DNA of 64,000 bases, taken from assembly GCA_964351625.1 (NCBI GenBank), contig CAYGOV010000013.1, forward strand, positions 62,001-126,000, written 5' to 3'. Each line of letters begins with the position of its first letter. The first letter of the stretch is position 1. The notes beneath the pieces were generated by a model. The model saw only the letters and a program-made list of their open reading frames with translations, was not told the DNA's origin and ran no database searches. The translations under genes and the position numbers were made by a program. The stretch comes from Marinoscillum sp964351625. GTDB lineage: Bacteria; Bacteroidota; Bacteroidia; Cytophagales; Cyclobacteriaceae. This document shows positions 43,017 through 50,453 of this stretch, in pieces.

Positions 43017-43448
43017 CTACTCAATTCTATCCAATTTTTGTTGATAGGAAGTTATCAAAGCACGCGTGAAAGCTTCTTTATCTTGACGTAGCAAGTCTAT
43101 GCCCTGTCCATTTTGAAGTGTCCGATGAACGTCTCTCAAGTTGTTGTCACTCCACAAAGCCAGTTCCACTAAGATAGGTGTCAGTGTCAGTCCTTTTGGG
43201 GTCAGACGGTATAGGTTCGTTTTTTTGTTGTGGGGAAGTTTTGATTTGCTAATTAGTCCCAATTCCTCTAGCAGCTTGAGTTTAATCGTAAGGATATTGG
43301 TTGCAATGGCTTCCTCGCTCTCTGTAAAATCCTTGAAAGTTTCCTTACCCTCTACAAGCATTTGCTTGACAATAACAAGCATCCACTTGTCTCCAAGAAT
43401 ATCAATGGCTGAAGTAAATGGGCAATCACACCGAAATTTATAGTCCAT
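43017..43448 (-). CDS. HxlR family transcriptional regulator
   Basis: 143 residues of a single winged helix with the HxlR signature: CDCPFTSAIDILGDKWMLVI at the start, FKDFTESEEAIATNILTIKL (recognition region) and KKTNLYRLTPKGLTLTPILV (wing). The two N-terminal cysteines (CDC) are where some HxlR members sense thiol or electrophile stress. It is divergent from the SnoaL-like gene; the 107-bp gap between them carries three copies of a 23-bp palindromic element, so it very probably represses or activates both itself and that gene. Confidence 0.92.
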   Translation of the reverse strand: MDYKFRCDCPFTSAIDILGDKWMLVIVKQMLVEGKETFKDFTESEEAIATNILTIKLKLLEELGLISKSKLPHNKKTNLYRLTPKGLTLTPILVELALWSDNNLRDVHRTLQNGQGIDLLRQDKEAFTRALITSYQQKLDRIE

Positions 43449-43465
43449 GTATAAGCATTTTTAAA

Positions 43466-43488
43466 ATTACTTGTAAAAAACAATTAAT
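43466..43488. promoter_or_regulatory. HxlR operator-like element 1
   Basis: ATTACTTGTA...CAATTAAT (23 bp), the first of three related elements. It has a good left half-site and a diverged right half. Confidence 0.65.
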
Positions 43489-43489
43489 A

Positions 43490-43512
43490 ATTACTTGCAT
43501 TTTGCAATTAAT
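43490..43512. promoter_or_regulatory. HxlR operator-like element 2
   Basis: ATTACTTGCA...GCAATTAAT (23 bp). Its start is 24 bp from element 1. TTGCA and TGCAA pair around a short centre. Confidence 0.65.
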
Positions 43513-43520
43513 AATTTACT

Positions 43521-43543
43521 ATTGCTTGTAATTTACAAGCAAT
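43521..43543. promoter_or_regulatory. HxlR operator-like element 3 (perfect palindrome)
   Basis: ATTGCTTGTAA, one centre base, then TTACAAGCAAT: perfect 11-base arms. It lies 12 bp before the SnoaL-like ATG and covers where its promoter or ribosome site would be. Confidence 0.75.
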
Positions 43544-43555
43544 AAACGAAAAACA

Positions 43556-44452
43556 ATGAAAAAGCTATTCACAATTATTGTTCTCATGGGTTGTCTCACA
43601 TCGTGTAGTAATGCGCAGAAAAGTTCAACCAATGAGGAGGTATCCGAAAATTCACAATCAAAAATTAAGAAGATGAGTAAAAAAGAAACTGCAGGCACTT
43701 TCTTAGGTGCCGTATTGACGAGCGACCTTGAAACCATGCGCATGCTTGCCAATGTGGATTACGTTCAACACAATCCATTTATCCCAACAGGGCTGGAGCC
43801 TTTTATCCAAATGCTACCAGTCCTTCAAGAAAACGGAACGACCGCTGAAAACATTCGAATGTTCCAAGATGGTAATTATGTGTTTATGCACAATATATGG
43901 AGGAATGCTAAGCCATTTGGCGCAGATGAAATGGTCTCCTTTGATATTATCCGATTGGACGATAGCGGCAAAGTAGCCGAACATTGGGATGCCATGACTT
44001 CATTGGTAAAAGAAACTGCAAGTGGAAGGACACAGACTGATGGCCCGACCACTGCATTTGACTTGGATAAAACTGAGGCGAACAAAACGTTAGCTAAGGC
44101 GATGGTAGAAGATATTCTGATGGGTAAAAATCCGAGTAAGATTACTGAATACATTAGTTCAGAACAGTATGATCAGCACAATCCGGGAATCAAAGATGGC
44201 TTGGCAGGTATTGTCGAAGCGGTCGAATACCTCACTTCGCAAAACAATATGTTCAAGTACACGAAAATTCACAAAGTACTGGGTGAAGGAAACTTTGTAC
44301 TTACGGTAAGTGAGGGAGAATGGAGTGGAAAAAAACAGGTGTTCTACGATTTGCTACGATTTGAAAACGGCAAAGCGGTAGAGCACTGGGATGTTATCCA
44401 ACCTATTCCTACAGAGGGTCTAGCCAATGAAAATGGAATGTTTGGATTTTGA
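43556..44452 (+). CDS. secreted double NTF2/SnoaL-like protein
   Basis: 298 residues with a lipoprotein-type signal (LFTIIVLMGCLTSC). After a Ser/Lys-rich linker, two tandem SnoaL-like domains follow. Unit 1 has VDYVQHNPFIPTGLEPFIQM and VSFDIIRLDDSGKVAEHWDA; unit 2 has EQYDQHNPGIKDGLAGIVEA and VFYDLLRFENGKAVEHWDVI. The shared QHNP...GL and EHWD motifs show an internal duplication. Such domains bind or modify small molecules, and the predicted-aldol/cyclase SnoaL family uses the His-Asp pair, but the substrate is unknown. HxlR-regulated NTF2 proteins often respond to reactive electrophiles. Operators lie directly upstream. Confidence 0.82.
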   Translation: MKKLFTIIVLMGCLTSCSNAQKSSTNEEVSENSQSKIKKMSKKETAGTFLGAVLTSDLETMRMLANVDYVQHNPFIPTGLEPFIQMLPVLQENGTTAENIRMFQDGNYVFMHNIWRNAKPFGADEMVSFDIIRLDDSGKVAEHWDAMTSLVKETASGRTQTDGPTTAFDLDKTEANKTLAKAMVEDILMGKNPSKITEYISSEQYDQHNPGIKDGLAGIVEAVEYLTSQNNMFKYTKIHKVLGEGNFVLTVSEGEWSGKKQVFYDLLRFENGKAVEHWDVIQPIPTEGLANENGMFGF

Positions 44453-44674
44453 TAAATCACTCATCATTGAAAAGGGTAAAATTGAAAATGACTTTGACAA
44501 TTTAGCCTTTCAGCAGTGTTTGGAGGATAGGCATGCCAAAAATTGTCTTTTAAAATCACAAGATCTTTCTCGGTTTTGTGATTTTTTAATTCTTCGTATT
44601 TCCAAGACACTTCATTTCTTCAAAATTCGATATTACGATTACCTATCGGTTCCTGATTATTATAAAATTTTATA

Positions 44675-44710
44675 TTTCCTCAGAGTCACTCGCAGAGGAC
44701 TCTGAGGAAA
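44675..44710. repeat. palindromic repeat, family B, copy 2 (perfect)
   Basis: TTTCCTCAGAGTC (44675-44687) and GACTCTGAGGAAA (44698-44710) are perfect 13-base inverted arms around a 10-base loop. It lies between the convergent SnoaL-like and ParE genes and could also end transcription. The 295-base gap 44453-44747 holds no other supported feature. Confidence 0.8.
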
Positions 44711-44747
44711 ATGCAGAACTACTTACAGCCATGCGCTATAGTCTATG

Positions 44748-45065
44748 TTACTGGCTTTTCTTTTTCAATATTTGCCCAATTTTTTCTGGATTCTGTCTCG
44801 TATCCCAAATGGCCATTATGTTGAGATGAAGTTTACTATAATGGTAAAAAATCATGTAGTCTCTCACAATTTTTGCTCTGATTCCCCGTTGGTCCGTTCG
44901 CTTACCGATCTCAGGGTGTTCAGCTATAAGCTCGATTGCTGAATTGAATATATTGTATAATTTTTCTGAGTAAGTTTTACTCTTATTGCGTTCAATCCAG
45001 TATCCGAGAATTTGAAGTCTATCTTGTTGGGCACGAATTGACCAAATTATTTTTCGTTGAGCCAC
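44748..45065 (-). CDS. ParE/RelE family toxin
   Basis: 105 residues from a GTG start. The fold is ParE/RelE: KIIWSIRAQQDRLQILGYWI at the start, then ELIAEHPEIGKRTDQRGIRA, KIVRDYMIFYHYSKLHLNIM and AIWDTRQNPEKI. ParE-type toxins poison DNA gyrase and RelE types cut mRNA on the ribosome; the 'RDYMIFYHY' strand does not settle which. The gene overlaps the antitoxin gene in front of it by 19 bp, as co-translated pairs do. Basic C-terminus (KKKSQ). Probably a chromosomal addiction module. Confidence 0.88.
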   Translation of the reverse strand: MAQRKIIWSIRAQQDRLQILGYWIERNKSKTYSEKLYNIFNSAIELIAEHPEIGKRTDQRGIRAKIVRDYMIFYHYSKLHLNIMAIWDTRQNPEKIGQILKKKSQ

Positions 45066-45280
45066 TTCCTCGTTTCCTCGTTTGCTTGTTCGTGAGTTAG
45101 ATATTTACCTTCATCGATTTGTTTTTGACCCTCCATTATCGCTGCACGCTCATCATCAGACAATACATAGATTTCCTGGTCGTCGAAATCTATTTCTAAA
45201 AGTCGGTAAACTTCCTTTAATAGATCAGGATCAGTTGTTTCCTGTATTCTTTTGATCAAACGTTCTTTTAAGTTAGCCAT
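45047..45280 (-). CDS. antitoxin of the ParE/RelE pair
   Basis: 77 residues from the ATG at 45280 (MANLKERLIKRIQETTDPDL), with a TTG two codons further up as the frame limit. The acidic middle (LLEIDFDDQEIYVLSDDERA) and the toxin-contacting tail (KQIDEGKYLTHEQANEETRK, then WLNEK) fit small antitoxins cognate to ParE. The 'E-G-K-Y-L-T-H-E-Q-A-N' segment is a common binding stretch. It overlaps the toxin gene by 19 bp. No ribbon-helix-helix DNA-binding domain is evident, so self-repression is uncertain. Confidence 0.85.
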   Translation of the reverse strand: MANLKERLIKRIQETTDPDLLKEVYRLLEIDFDDQEIYVLSDDERAAIMEGQKQIDEGKYLTHEQANEETRKWLNEK

Positions 45281-45386
45281 AATCAAAAATAAATGAATTT
45301 GCTCAGAAGATCACGTTCTGTAGAAATTGCCGGTAACGACCAACTATGACGCGTGCATCTGGACTAAATATTATAGCCTTCCCCGA

Positions 45387-46229
45387 TTAGTTTTTAATTG
45401 TCCAAGTGCAACAATTAAGGAGCCCTCCGTGATTGGCAATTTCATTGATGTTAATTGGTTCGATTATTCGTTCGGGGAATACTGATCTTATGACACCAAG
45501 AGCTTCTTCATCCTTATTACCAGCAACCTCAAAGACTGGAAAGAGAATGAGATTTCCAATTTCAAGATAGTTGACGTAACAGCCAATTGCAGAATATTTG
45601 AAAAGCCTATCATATTGCTCATACCAAGGCATCTCAACATACTTTAACCCAGATTCATCTATCATTTTCATGAATCCTTTTCGCCATTTTGGGGATTCTT
45701 GCTTTAGTGTATTCACCAGAATAGTATTTGAATCTATAAATCTCAGGTGTCCATCCGCGTGCCCTGTTAGGTCTTCCTCTAAATTAGGAATTATAAGCAC
45801 CTCTGATTTGAAAATCCGTTCAAGTTCAGACCTGAGTTTTACGCTGTTTAATCGAGGGTTTTCAGTAAAGATTCTGTCAGTCAGTATGACTTTTTCTGTC
45901 CAGTTGACAACATTTCCTCCATCTAGATTTATGCTTGAAAATTCTGCATTTAAGCTATTTGAAGACAGAACCAATTTAGGATCGGATTGAAGTTTTCGAG
46001 CGCCTTTTAAGTAAGTTGGTTCATATCTGAATTGCACAAACTTGTCCTCTTCGATCTGAATTGGCATGTAGTCTCTACACCAAATGTCTTTTGTGTCTTT
46101 TAATAACTCATAGTGAACATGATGTTTTTCAAGTAAGCTTTTGATGCTTTCGAAAGCAACTCGGTATTTTCTATCAGTTTTTAGTAGACCAGAGAAATGA
46201 ACAGTATTGGTGTCGTGACCTGTTATCAT
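45387..46229 (-). CDS. agmatine deiminase-like (PAD_porph) protein, short form
   Basis: 280 residues from the ATG at 46229, which overlaps the HNH stop as ATGA; an ATG at 46247 would add six residues that relatives lack. Guanidino-group-modifying motifs are present: KDIWCRDYMPIQ, SINLDGGNVVNWTEKVILTD, GHADGHLRFIDSNTILV, and the C-terminal catalytic Cys region NHGGLLNCCTWTIKN. It is shorter than true agmatine deiminase (~370 residues). It should hydrolyse or transfer a guanidino or amidino group; substrate unknown. Coupling to an HNH nuclease gene is unusual and is its main oddity. Confidence 0.82.
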   Translation of the reverse strand: MITGHDTNTVHFSGLLKTDRKYRVAFESIKSLLEKHHVHYELLKDTKDIWCRDYMPIQIEEDKFVQFRYEPTYLKGARKLQSDPKLVLSSNSLNAEFSSINLDGGNVVNWTEKVILTDRIFTENPRLNSVKLRSELERIFKSEVLIIPNLEEDLTGHADGHLRFIDSNTILVNTLKQESPKWRKGFMKMIDESGLKYVEMPWYEQYDRLFKYSAIGCYVNYLEIGNLILFPVFEVAGNKDEEALGVIRSVFPERIIEPININEIANHGGLLNCCTWTIKN

Positions 46230-46705
46230 TTCAATCTGTCTTGCCATATTTTTTGAAACACTTTGCCAACTTCCATGAACTCATCTTTAGTAAAAGTGTC
46301 AGTTTTAGCATTGTTACACCAGTAGCAAGAATACACAAGGTTATTTGTTTTACTGTATGCTAGATTTGGCTCGAGTCTTTCAATTTCAAGTTTTTTTCCT
46401 CGATTTCTTTTTGTCAGCATTGGAGACTTTTGCCAAAGTTGGTTCATATCTTTTTCAGTAATGTGGCAGTAGTGGCATTCTTCTTTTGTTGATTCGTGCC
46501 ATTTTTTAAAATCTTCAAAACCAATTTCTGGACACTTTCTTTTCCATTTATTGCGAATTTCGGATAGGTAAAGTCGCTCAGTTTTCAACTCTTCCCACCA
46601 TGGAGCAAACTCTTTTCGAGAGAGTTTAATTCTAGTTTCGATTTCGTCATAAGTTAGTCCTTCAATCAAGGCAAGTTTTAAAAATTCCTTTTGCTTATCT
46701 GTCAT
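46226..46705 (-). CDS. HNH-type nuclease
   Basis: 159 residues from the ATG at 46705 (MTDKQKEFLKLALIEGLTYD); the frame is open 11 more codons. The N-terminal third may be a helix-turn-helix (EGLTYDEIETRIKLSRKEFA). The C-terminal half is an HNH/zinc-finger-like fold: a first knuckle CHYCHITEKDMNQ, then LEIERLEPNLAYSKTNNLVY and a second knuckle SCYWCNNAKTDTFTKDEF. The His/Asn pattern of a strict HNH is replaced by E-R-L-x-P and C-N-N-A-K, as in a common Bacteroidota variant. It would cut DNA, or possibly RNA. It is translationally coupled to the deiminase and lies behind the OLD-family gene. Confidence 0.8.
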   Translation of the reverse strand: MTDKQKEFLKLALIEGLTYDEIETRIKLSRKEFAPWWEELKTERLYLSEIRNKWKRKCPEIGFEDFKKWHESTKEECHYCHITEKDMNQLWQKSPMLTKRNRGKKLEIERLEPNLAYSKTNNLVYSCYWCNNAKTDTFTKDEFMEVGKVFQKIWQDRLK

Positions 46706-46729
46706 ATAATTTGAAGTTCTCGGATATAA

Positions 46730-46764
46730 CCTCAGCACTCTCTATGAGTTGAGTAATTCTGAGG
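46730..46764. repeat. palindromic repeat, family B, copy 3 (diverged)
   Basis: CCTCAGCACTCTCTATGAGT through TTCTGAGG. CCTCAG and CTGAGG ends pair. A family A copy follows 19 bases later, the same order as at 38171/38220. Confidence 0.5.
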
Positions 46765-46783
46765 AGGGTTATCAAAAAACTCA

Positions 46784-46806
46784 CAAGTTACGCTTCGCTA
46801 AACTTG
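46784..46806. repeat. palindromic repeat, family A, copy 5
   Basis: CAAGTTACGCTTCGCTAAAC-TTG, in the gap between the OLD-family gene and the HNH gene. Confidence 0.7.
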
Positions 46807-46829
46807 CGAGATAGGGGGGGTGACGCCCG

Positions 46830-48518
46830 TTAGCCACTTTTTAATATTGTTTTTTGACTGTCGAGGCTTGTTTCAATGGTTTCTAAGATTGGCAACCATT
46901 TTGGCAACCAATCATTGTTTTGAGCATTATCAATTCTTTTGAAGATTTCATTTTGAAAGCTGTCTTTTCGGCCATCCTTAACGCTCATAGAGATCAGGTT
47001 TTGTTCAACATCTGTAGTAAAGCTTTCAAACCATCCAGAATGTTCATTGTTCATTTCAATTAGCCATTCATCAGGGAAGTAGTATTCAATCTCAAAGTCC
47101 TTTTTAAGAATAACGTATTCTTGATTGCTCCTGAATAAAACTCCGTGATTTCCAAAATATCCTTGTAAAGCATTAACCGATTTCAATCCTGCTGAATCCC
47201 CGTCAAATACTGAAACTGTTGGTCTTTCTTTGCAAATAAATTCATAAGTAGTCTTCAGAAAACCTTCAAGGTGACTTGATCCTCCAAAATCTAAAAATTT
47301 CGTCTCTCCGGATTTCAATGTTGGAAGATCAAGTGCTTTTCCTTCGAATTCGTCAGGTAGTTTACTTAAAATTTTATGAAAATACTCCCTGTCAGTTTGC
47401 CCTTCAAGAAAAACGTTTGACAATCCAAGGTTGAAAAAGTGACTAAACTCTATTCCAAGAGTATCACGTAATGCCTTGGTTGCATCCGCATAAGTTTTGA
47501 ATTTTTTGACCTCAGTAGAATCGTTGATAATTTCAGTTCCCAAAATTTTGATGGGATCCTGAGGGACAAACTGTAATGAATGTGTACTGTTGATGACAGT
47601 GCATTTTGTTCTAAGCTTATGAAGAAGTTTTTTGTGCGTTTCTGATAAGCTGGGGTGTAAAAAAGATTCAGGTTCTTCTAATAACCATATTATGTCTTTC
47701 TGGTCTTTAGTTTCTTGTTCTGTGACCCAAAGAAAACATGCCAATAAAGAGGCAGTTTGAATTCCCATTCCTTTTTCAAACACGTTGGTTTCTATCGAAT
47801 CATTTAGGATGAATTCAAATCCTTTAATCATTTGAGAGTATTCATTTTGTGGTGGTCTGATCGAAAATTCAAAATTTTCGAGCCCGCAATCTTTCAGACT
47901 CGTTGATATTGAAATGGAAGTGCCTGTGAACACTGAGTCAAAAATTTCTCTGTTCTCAAGCATCTTCTTACCTAGTTGAATTGAAACTAAAGGAGTAATT
48001 AGGGTTCTGAAAATGTCTTTCACACTTTTTTCTGAAGGAATATAGTGTACTGCGAAATGGGTCAGAATCTTGCTTATTATACTTTTGAGCTTTTGGGAGT
48101 AATGAGGGAGCTTGTCTTTCTTCTTTTTTACATTGTAATGAAGTTGATAATTAGGAGTGCTTTCATTAAAGGTTAAATAGACAGTAATCTCATTGGGATT
48201 TGAGTTGTCAGACTCCAGATACTCATATATTTCAGCATATTCTTCAAATATTGAATCATCAAATGAATTTCCTTCTTCTTTTTTAAAAATAACTGTGATG
48301 GTCGTTTTGCCTTTTTTATCCGCAGATTTTGAAAAGTCTCTTTCCTTAGAATAACCAAGTTCATTATCATATCCAGTGAAAAATGTTTGAATTGATTTGA
48401 GAATATTCGTTTTTCCAGAGTTATTTGGGCCAACAACAGTTAAATAACCATCAATTTCTAGGAGTGTTTCTTCTCGTACAGTTCTAAAATTTCTAATTCT
48501 TACAGAGTGAATTTTCAT
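46830..48518 (-). CDS. OLD-family ATPase/Toprim nuclease
   Basis: 562 residues. The N-terminal ATPase has Walker A VVGPNNSGKTNILKSIQ (~30-45) and Walker B DIIWLLEEPESFLHPSLSET, followed by INSTHSLQFV (His switch). The C-terminal third is a Toprim fold: NVFLEGQTDREYFHKIL (Glu, ~390) and RPTVSVFDGDSAGLKS (the D-G-D pair). This is the OLD (overcoming lysogenization defect) architecture found in P2 Old and GajA-like proteins, which degrade phage DNA. No UvrD-like gajB lies beside it. The next gene in transcription order is an HNH nuclease, 125 bp downstream across a repeat. A phage-defence role is plausible. Confidence 0.9.
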   Translation of the reverse strand: MKIHSVRIRNFRTVREETLLEIDGYLTVVGPNNSGKTNILKSIQTFFTGYDNELGYSKERDFSKSADKKGKTTITVIFKKEEGNSFDDSIFEEYAEIYEYLESDNSNPNEITVYLTFNESTPNYQLHYNVKKKKDKLPHYSQKLKSIISKILTHFAVHYIPSEKSVKDIFRTLITPLVSIQLGKKMLENREIFDSVFTGTSISISTSLKDCGLENFEFSIRPPQNEYSQMIKGFEFILNDSIETNVFEKGMGIQTASLLACFLWVTEQETKDQKDIIWLLEEPESFLHPSLSETHKKLLHKLRTKCTVINSTHSLQFVPQDPIKILGTEIINDSTEVKKFKTYADATKALRDTLGIEFSHFFNLGLSNVFLEGQTDREYFHKILSKLPDEFEGKALDLPTLKSGETKFLDFGGSSHLEGFLKTTYEFICKERPTVSVFDGDSAGLKSVNALQGYFGNHGVLFRSNQEYVILKKDFEIEYYFPDEWLIEMNNEHSGWFESFTTDVEQNLISMSVKDGRKDSFQNEIFKRIDNAQNNDWLPKWLPILETIETSLDSQKTILKSG

Positions 48519-48651
48519 TTTGTGGAATTGTGGTTAACAAAAGGCTAAATATTATGTAATAAGCAACTACTCGATGCTTAAGGTGAAGCTAACCATCTCT
48601 ACCATTAATTGCAATTTCCCTTTTACAGGTATCTAATAATTCCACTTCGCA

Positions 48652-49074
48652 TCAATGGTTCCCATACTCGGCTACCTTATACTGCATCAGCGCAGCTATT
48701 TGCTGTGCTTTGGATTTGGTCTCATCAGCCTTCTGTCCTTCAAAAAGTCTATTAACAGTGTCTAACCAAAGAGATAACCACCGCTCGAAATGAGCTGGAG
48801 TTATTGGTGACTTTTTGCTGAGGGCTATATGCTTCAGCATGGGATTGCCTTTGTAGACATGATTGCCCAAGAGTGTTGATTCCCAAAAGTCGTACATCAC
48901 TGGCATGTGCGCCGCAAAGTCCAACTGAACCACTTCCGTAAAGAAGTGACCGATCACCGAATCACTGACGGTTTGCTTGTAAAACGCATCCACCAAATAC
49001 ACAATGTCTTCACGGGTTTCTAGGTCTTTCACTGTTTGGGTAGGTATTAGTTGTTCCAAGTTAGGCGTTTTCAC
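48652..49074 (-). CDS. group III truncated hemoglobin
   Basis: 140 residues from a GTG at 49074; an ATG at 49206 would add 44 residues of unrelated sequence overlapping the divergent Crp start. The domain fits group III truncated globins: RTDIVYLVDAFYKQTVSDSV-like segment (residues ~18-36), HFFTEVVQLDFAAHMPVMYD, FWESTLLGNHVYKGNPMLKH (proximal His in HIALSKKSPITPAHFERW). It binds oxygen, CO or NO and may detoxify NO or redox-cycle. It is divergent from a Crp/Fnr-type regulator with a 117-bp gap, a layout consistent with local control. Confidence 0.88.
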   Translation of the reverse strand: MKTPNLEQLIPTQTVKDLETREDIVYLVDAFYKQTVSDSVIGHFFTEVVQLDFAAHMPVMYDFWESTLLGNHVYKGNPMLKHIALSKKSPITPAHFERWLSLWLDTVNRLFEGQKADETKSKAQQIAALMQYKVAEYGNH

Positions 49075-49191
49075 TATGACTTTTATTGTTGAGTTGCGGC
49101 AGTAGCAATAGGCTTCCTTTCTATCCCTTTCACCCCTCAGTTTCGAATAATATGTAAAGAGGCAGTAATTTGAGTCTGTAAAATGTGACTG

Positions 49192-49770
49192 ATGATTTTT
49201 GACCAACTTGAAAAACTATTTCAATCGATAGCGCCACTGGATCAGCAAGAACTGGATTTCATCAGGAGCCGATTCAAACCGATTCAATTCGCAAAAAGGG
49301 AGCGCCTGTTAGACTTTCAAGAAGTGGCGGACCATTTCTTTTATATTAATTCCGGGTTGGTCAGATTGTTTGGCTACAAGGATGGCGAGGAGAAAACCCT
49401 TTTCTTTTTTAAAGAAAATATGATTGCGGGTTCTATCGACAGCTATCTCGCGCACGTGCCTAGCAACTTGGTCTTAGAGGCAATGGAAGCTGGAGAAGGC
49501 TTAAAAATCAGCCAAAAAGATCTCAATGAGTTGTTGCAGAGTTCTCCTGCCATGAATAGAGTTGGGCTGGCACTTACCCAGCAAAGGCTCCAATATTTAC
49601 TCGGTTTCTTTTCATCCTTTGTTCTAGACAGCCCAGAGGAGCGTTATCTCAAGTTCATGGATAGTTCCGCTGATTTGATGAACCGTGTACCCCAGCACAT
49701 TATCGCTTCCTTTTTGGGGATCACCCCAGTATCGCTTAGTCGGATCAGGAAACGCCTGATGAACAAATAG
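49192..49770 (+). CDS. Crp/Fnr family transcriptional regulator
   Basis: 192 residues of the short Crp-like type. Beta-roll: PIQFAKRERLLDFQEVADHF, FYINSGLVRLFGYKDGEEKT. A helical dimer segment (ALTQQRLQYLLGFFSSFV) leads to a C-terminal HTH (RVPQHIIASFLGITPVSLSR, IRKRLMNK). No Fnr-type cysteine cluster, so the sensed signal is unknown. It is divergent from the truncated hemoglobin gene, which makes that gene the best candidate target (an NO or oxygen response). It resembles the regulator at 5144-5725 in its recognition helix. Confidence 0.92.
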   Translation: MIFDQLEKLFQSIAPLDQQELDFIRSRFKPIQFAKRERLLDFQEVADHFFYINSGLVRLFGYKDGEEKTLFFFKENMIAGSIDSYLAHVPSNLVLEAMEAGEGLKISQKDLNELLQSSPAMNRVGLALTQQRLQYLLGFFSSFVLDSPEERYLKFMDSSADLMNRVPQHIIASFLGITPVSLSRIRKRLMNK

Positions 49771-49839
49771 TTTTCTTATCTTTTGTTAACGAAAAGGAGG
49801 GTCATGGACGCCTAGGTTTGCTTTATAAAACTTGGCAAC

Positions 49840-50334
49840 ATGAAAATAATAGCAACAATCACAATACTAATCTTCACAACTATGGGATATTCACAATCTA
49901 CCAAAACCATTACTGAAAGTATAGACATTGACGCATCAGCGTCTGCAGTTTGGGCAGTGCTCACCGATTTGGCAGGTTGGCAATCATGGAATCCTTTTAT
50001 TATTCAAAGTGAGGGTGAAGCAATCGTGGGGACTAAGCTCAAAAACACGTTGATATCCAATGAGAAGGAAATGGTATTCAAACCCAAAGTGTTGATTGCG
50101 GACGAGAATAAGGAATTCACTTGGTTAGGCCACTTATTCTTTCCGGGCTTGTTCGACGGTAAACATGCATTTATCATAGAAGAGCTAGGGCCAAATAAAG
50201 TACGATTGGTACAAACGGAAACCTTTAAAGGAATATTGAGCGGTATGATTTTGAAGAAGATAGCAGAGGATACAGCGCTTAATTTTCAGAAAATGAATGA
50301 GGCGCTAAGGGATAGGGTAAAGGGAAGCCTGTAA
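49840..50334 (+). CDS. secreted SRPBCC (START/Bet v1-like) protein
   Basis: 164 residues with a probable signal peptide (IIATITILIFTTMGYSQ). The rest matches the SRPBCC fold: ITESIDIDASASAVWAVLTD, LAGWQSWNPFIIQSEGEAIV, HAFIIEELGPNKVRLVQTET, and the closing helix GMILKKIAEDTALNFQKMNE. The domain forms a hydrophobic cavity for a lipid-like ligand; the ligand is unknown. It follows the Crp/Fnr gene by 69 bp on the same strand and might be co-transcribed. Confidence 0.87.
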   Translation: MKIIATITILIFTTMGYSQSTKTITESIDIDASASAVWAVLTDLAGWQSWNPFIIQSEGEAIVGTKLKNTLISNEKEMVFKPKVLIADENKEFTWLGHLFFPGLFDGKHAFIIEELGPNKVRLVQTETFKGILSGMILKKIAEDTALNFQKMNEALRDRVKGSL

Positions 50335-50453
50335 TAAATAAGCGAGTACTGGATTTTGGTAGTTCGGGGCATTGTTAATCATTTGTTAAAGCTGCTTTGA
50401 TGGTATCAGAATAGCTTTTGGTTTTCTAACCTTGGTGCTGATAAAAGAACGCG

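Noticed and set aside
44427..44705. A 92-residue plus-strand frame overlapping the end of the SnoaL-like gene
   Set aside because: It begins inside the upstream gene, ends in a perfect palindrome and resembles no family.
46226..48518. The OLD-family and HNH genes as a Septu or Gabija system
   Set aside because: Septu PtuA has no Toprim domain, Gabija needs a UvrD-like helicase, and a palindromic repeat separates the two genes. The resemblance is only partial, so the cluster is listed as a candidate without a name.
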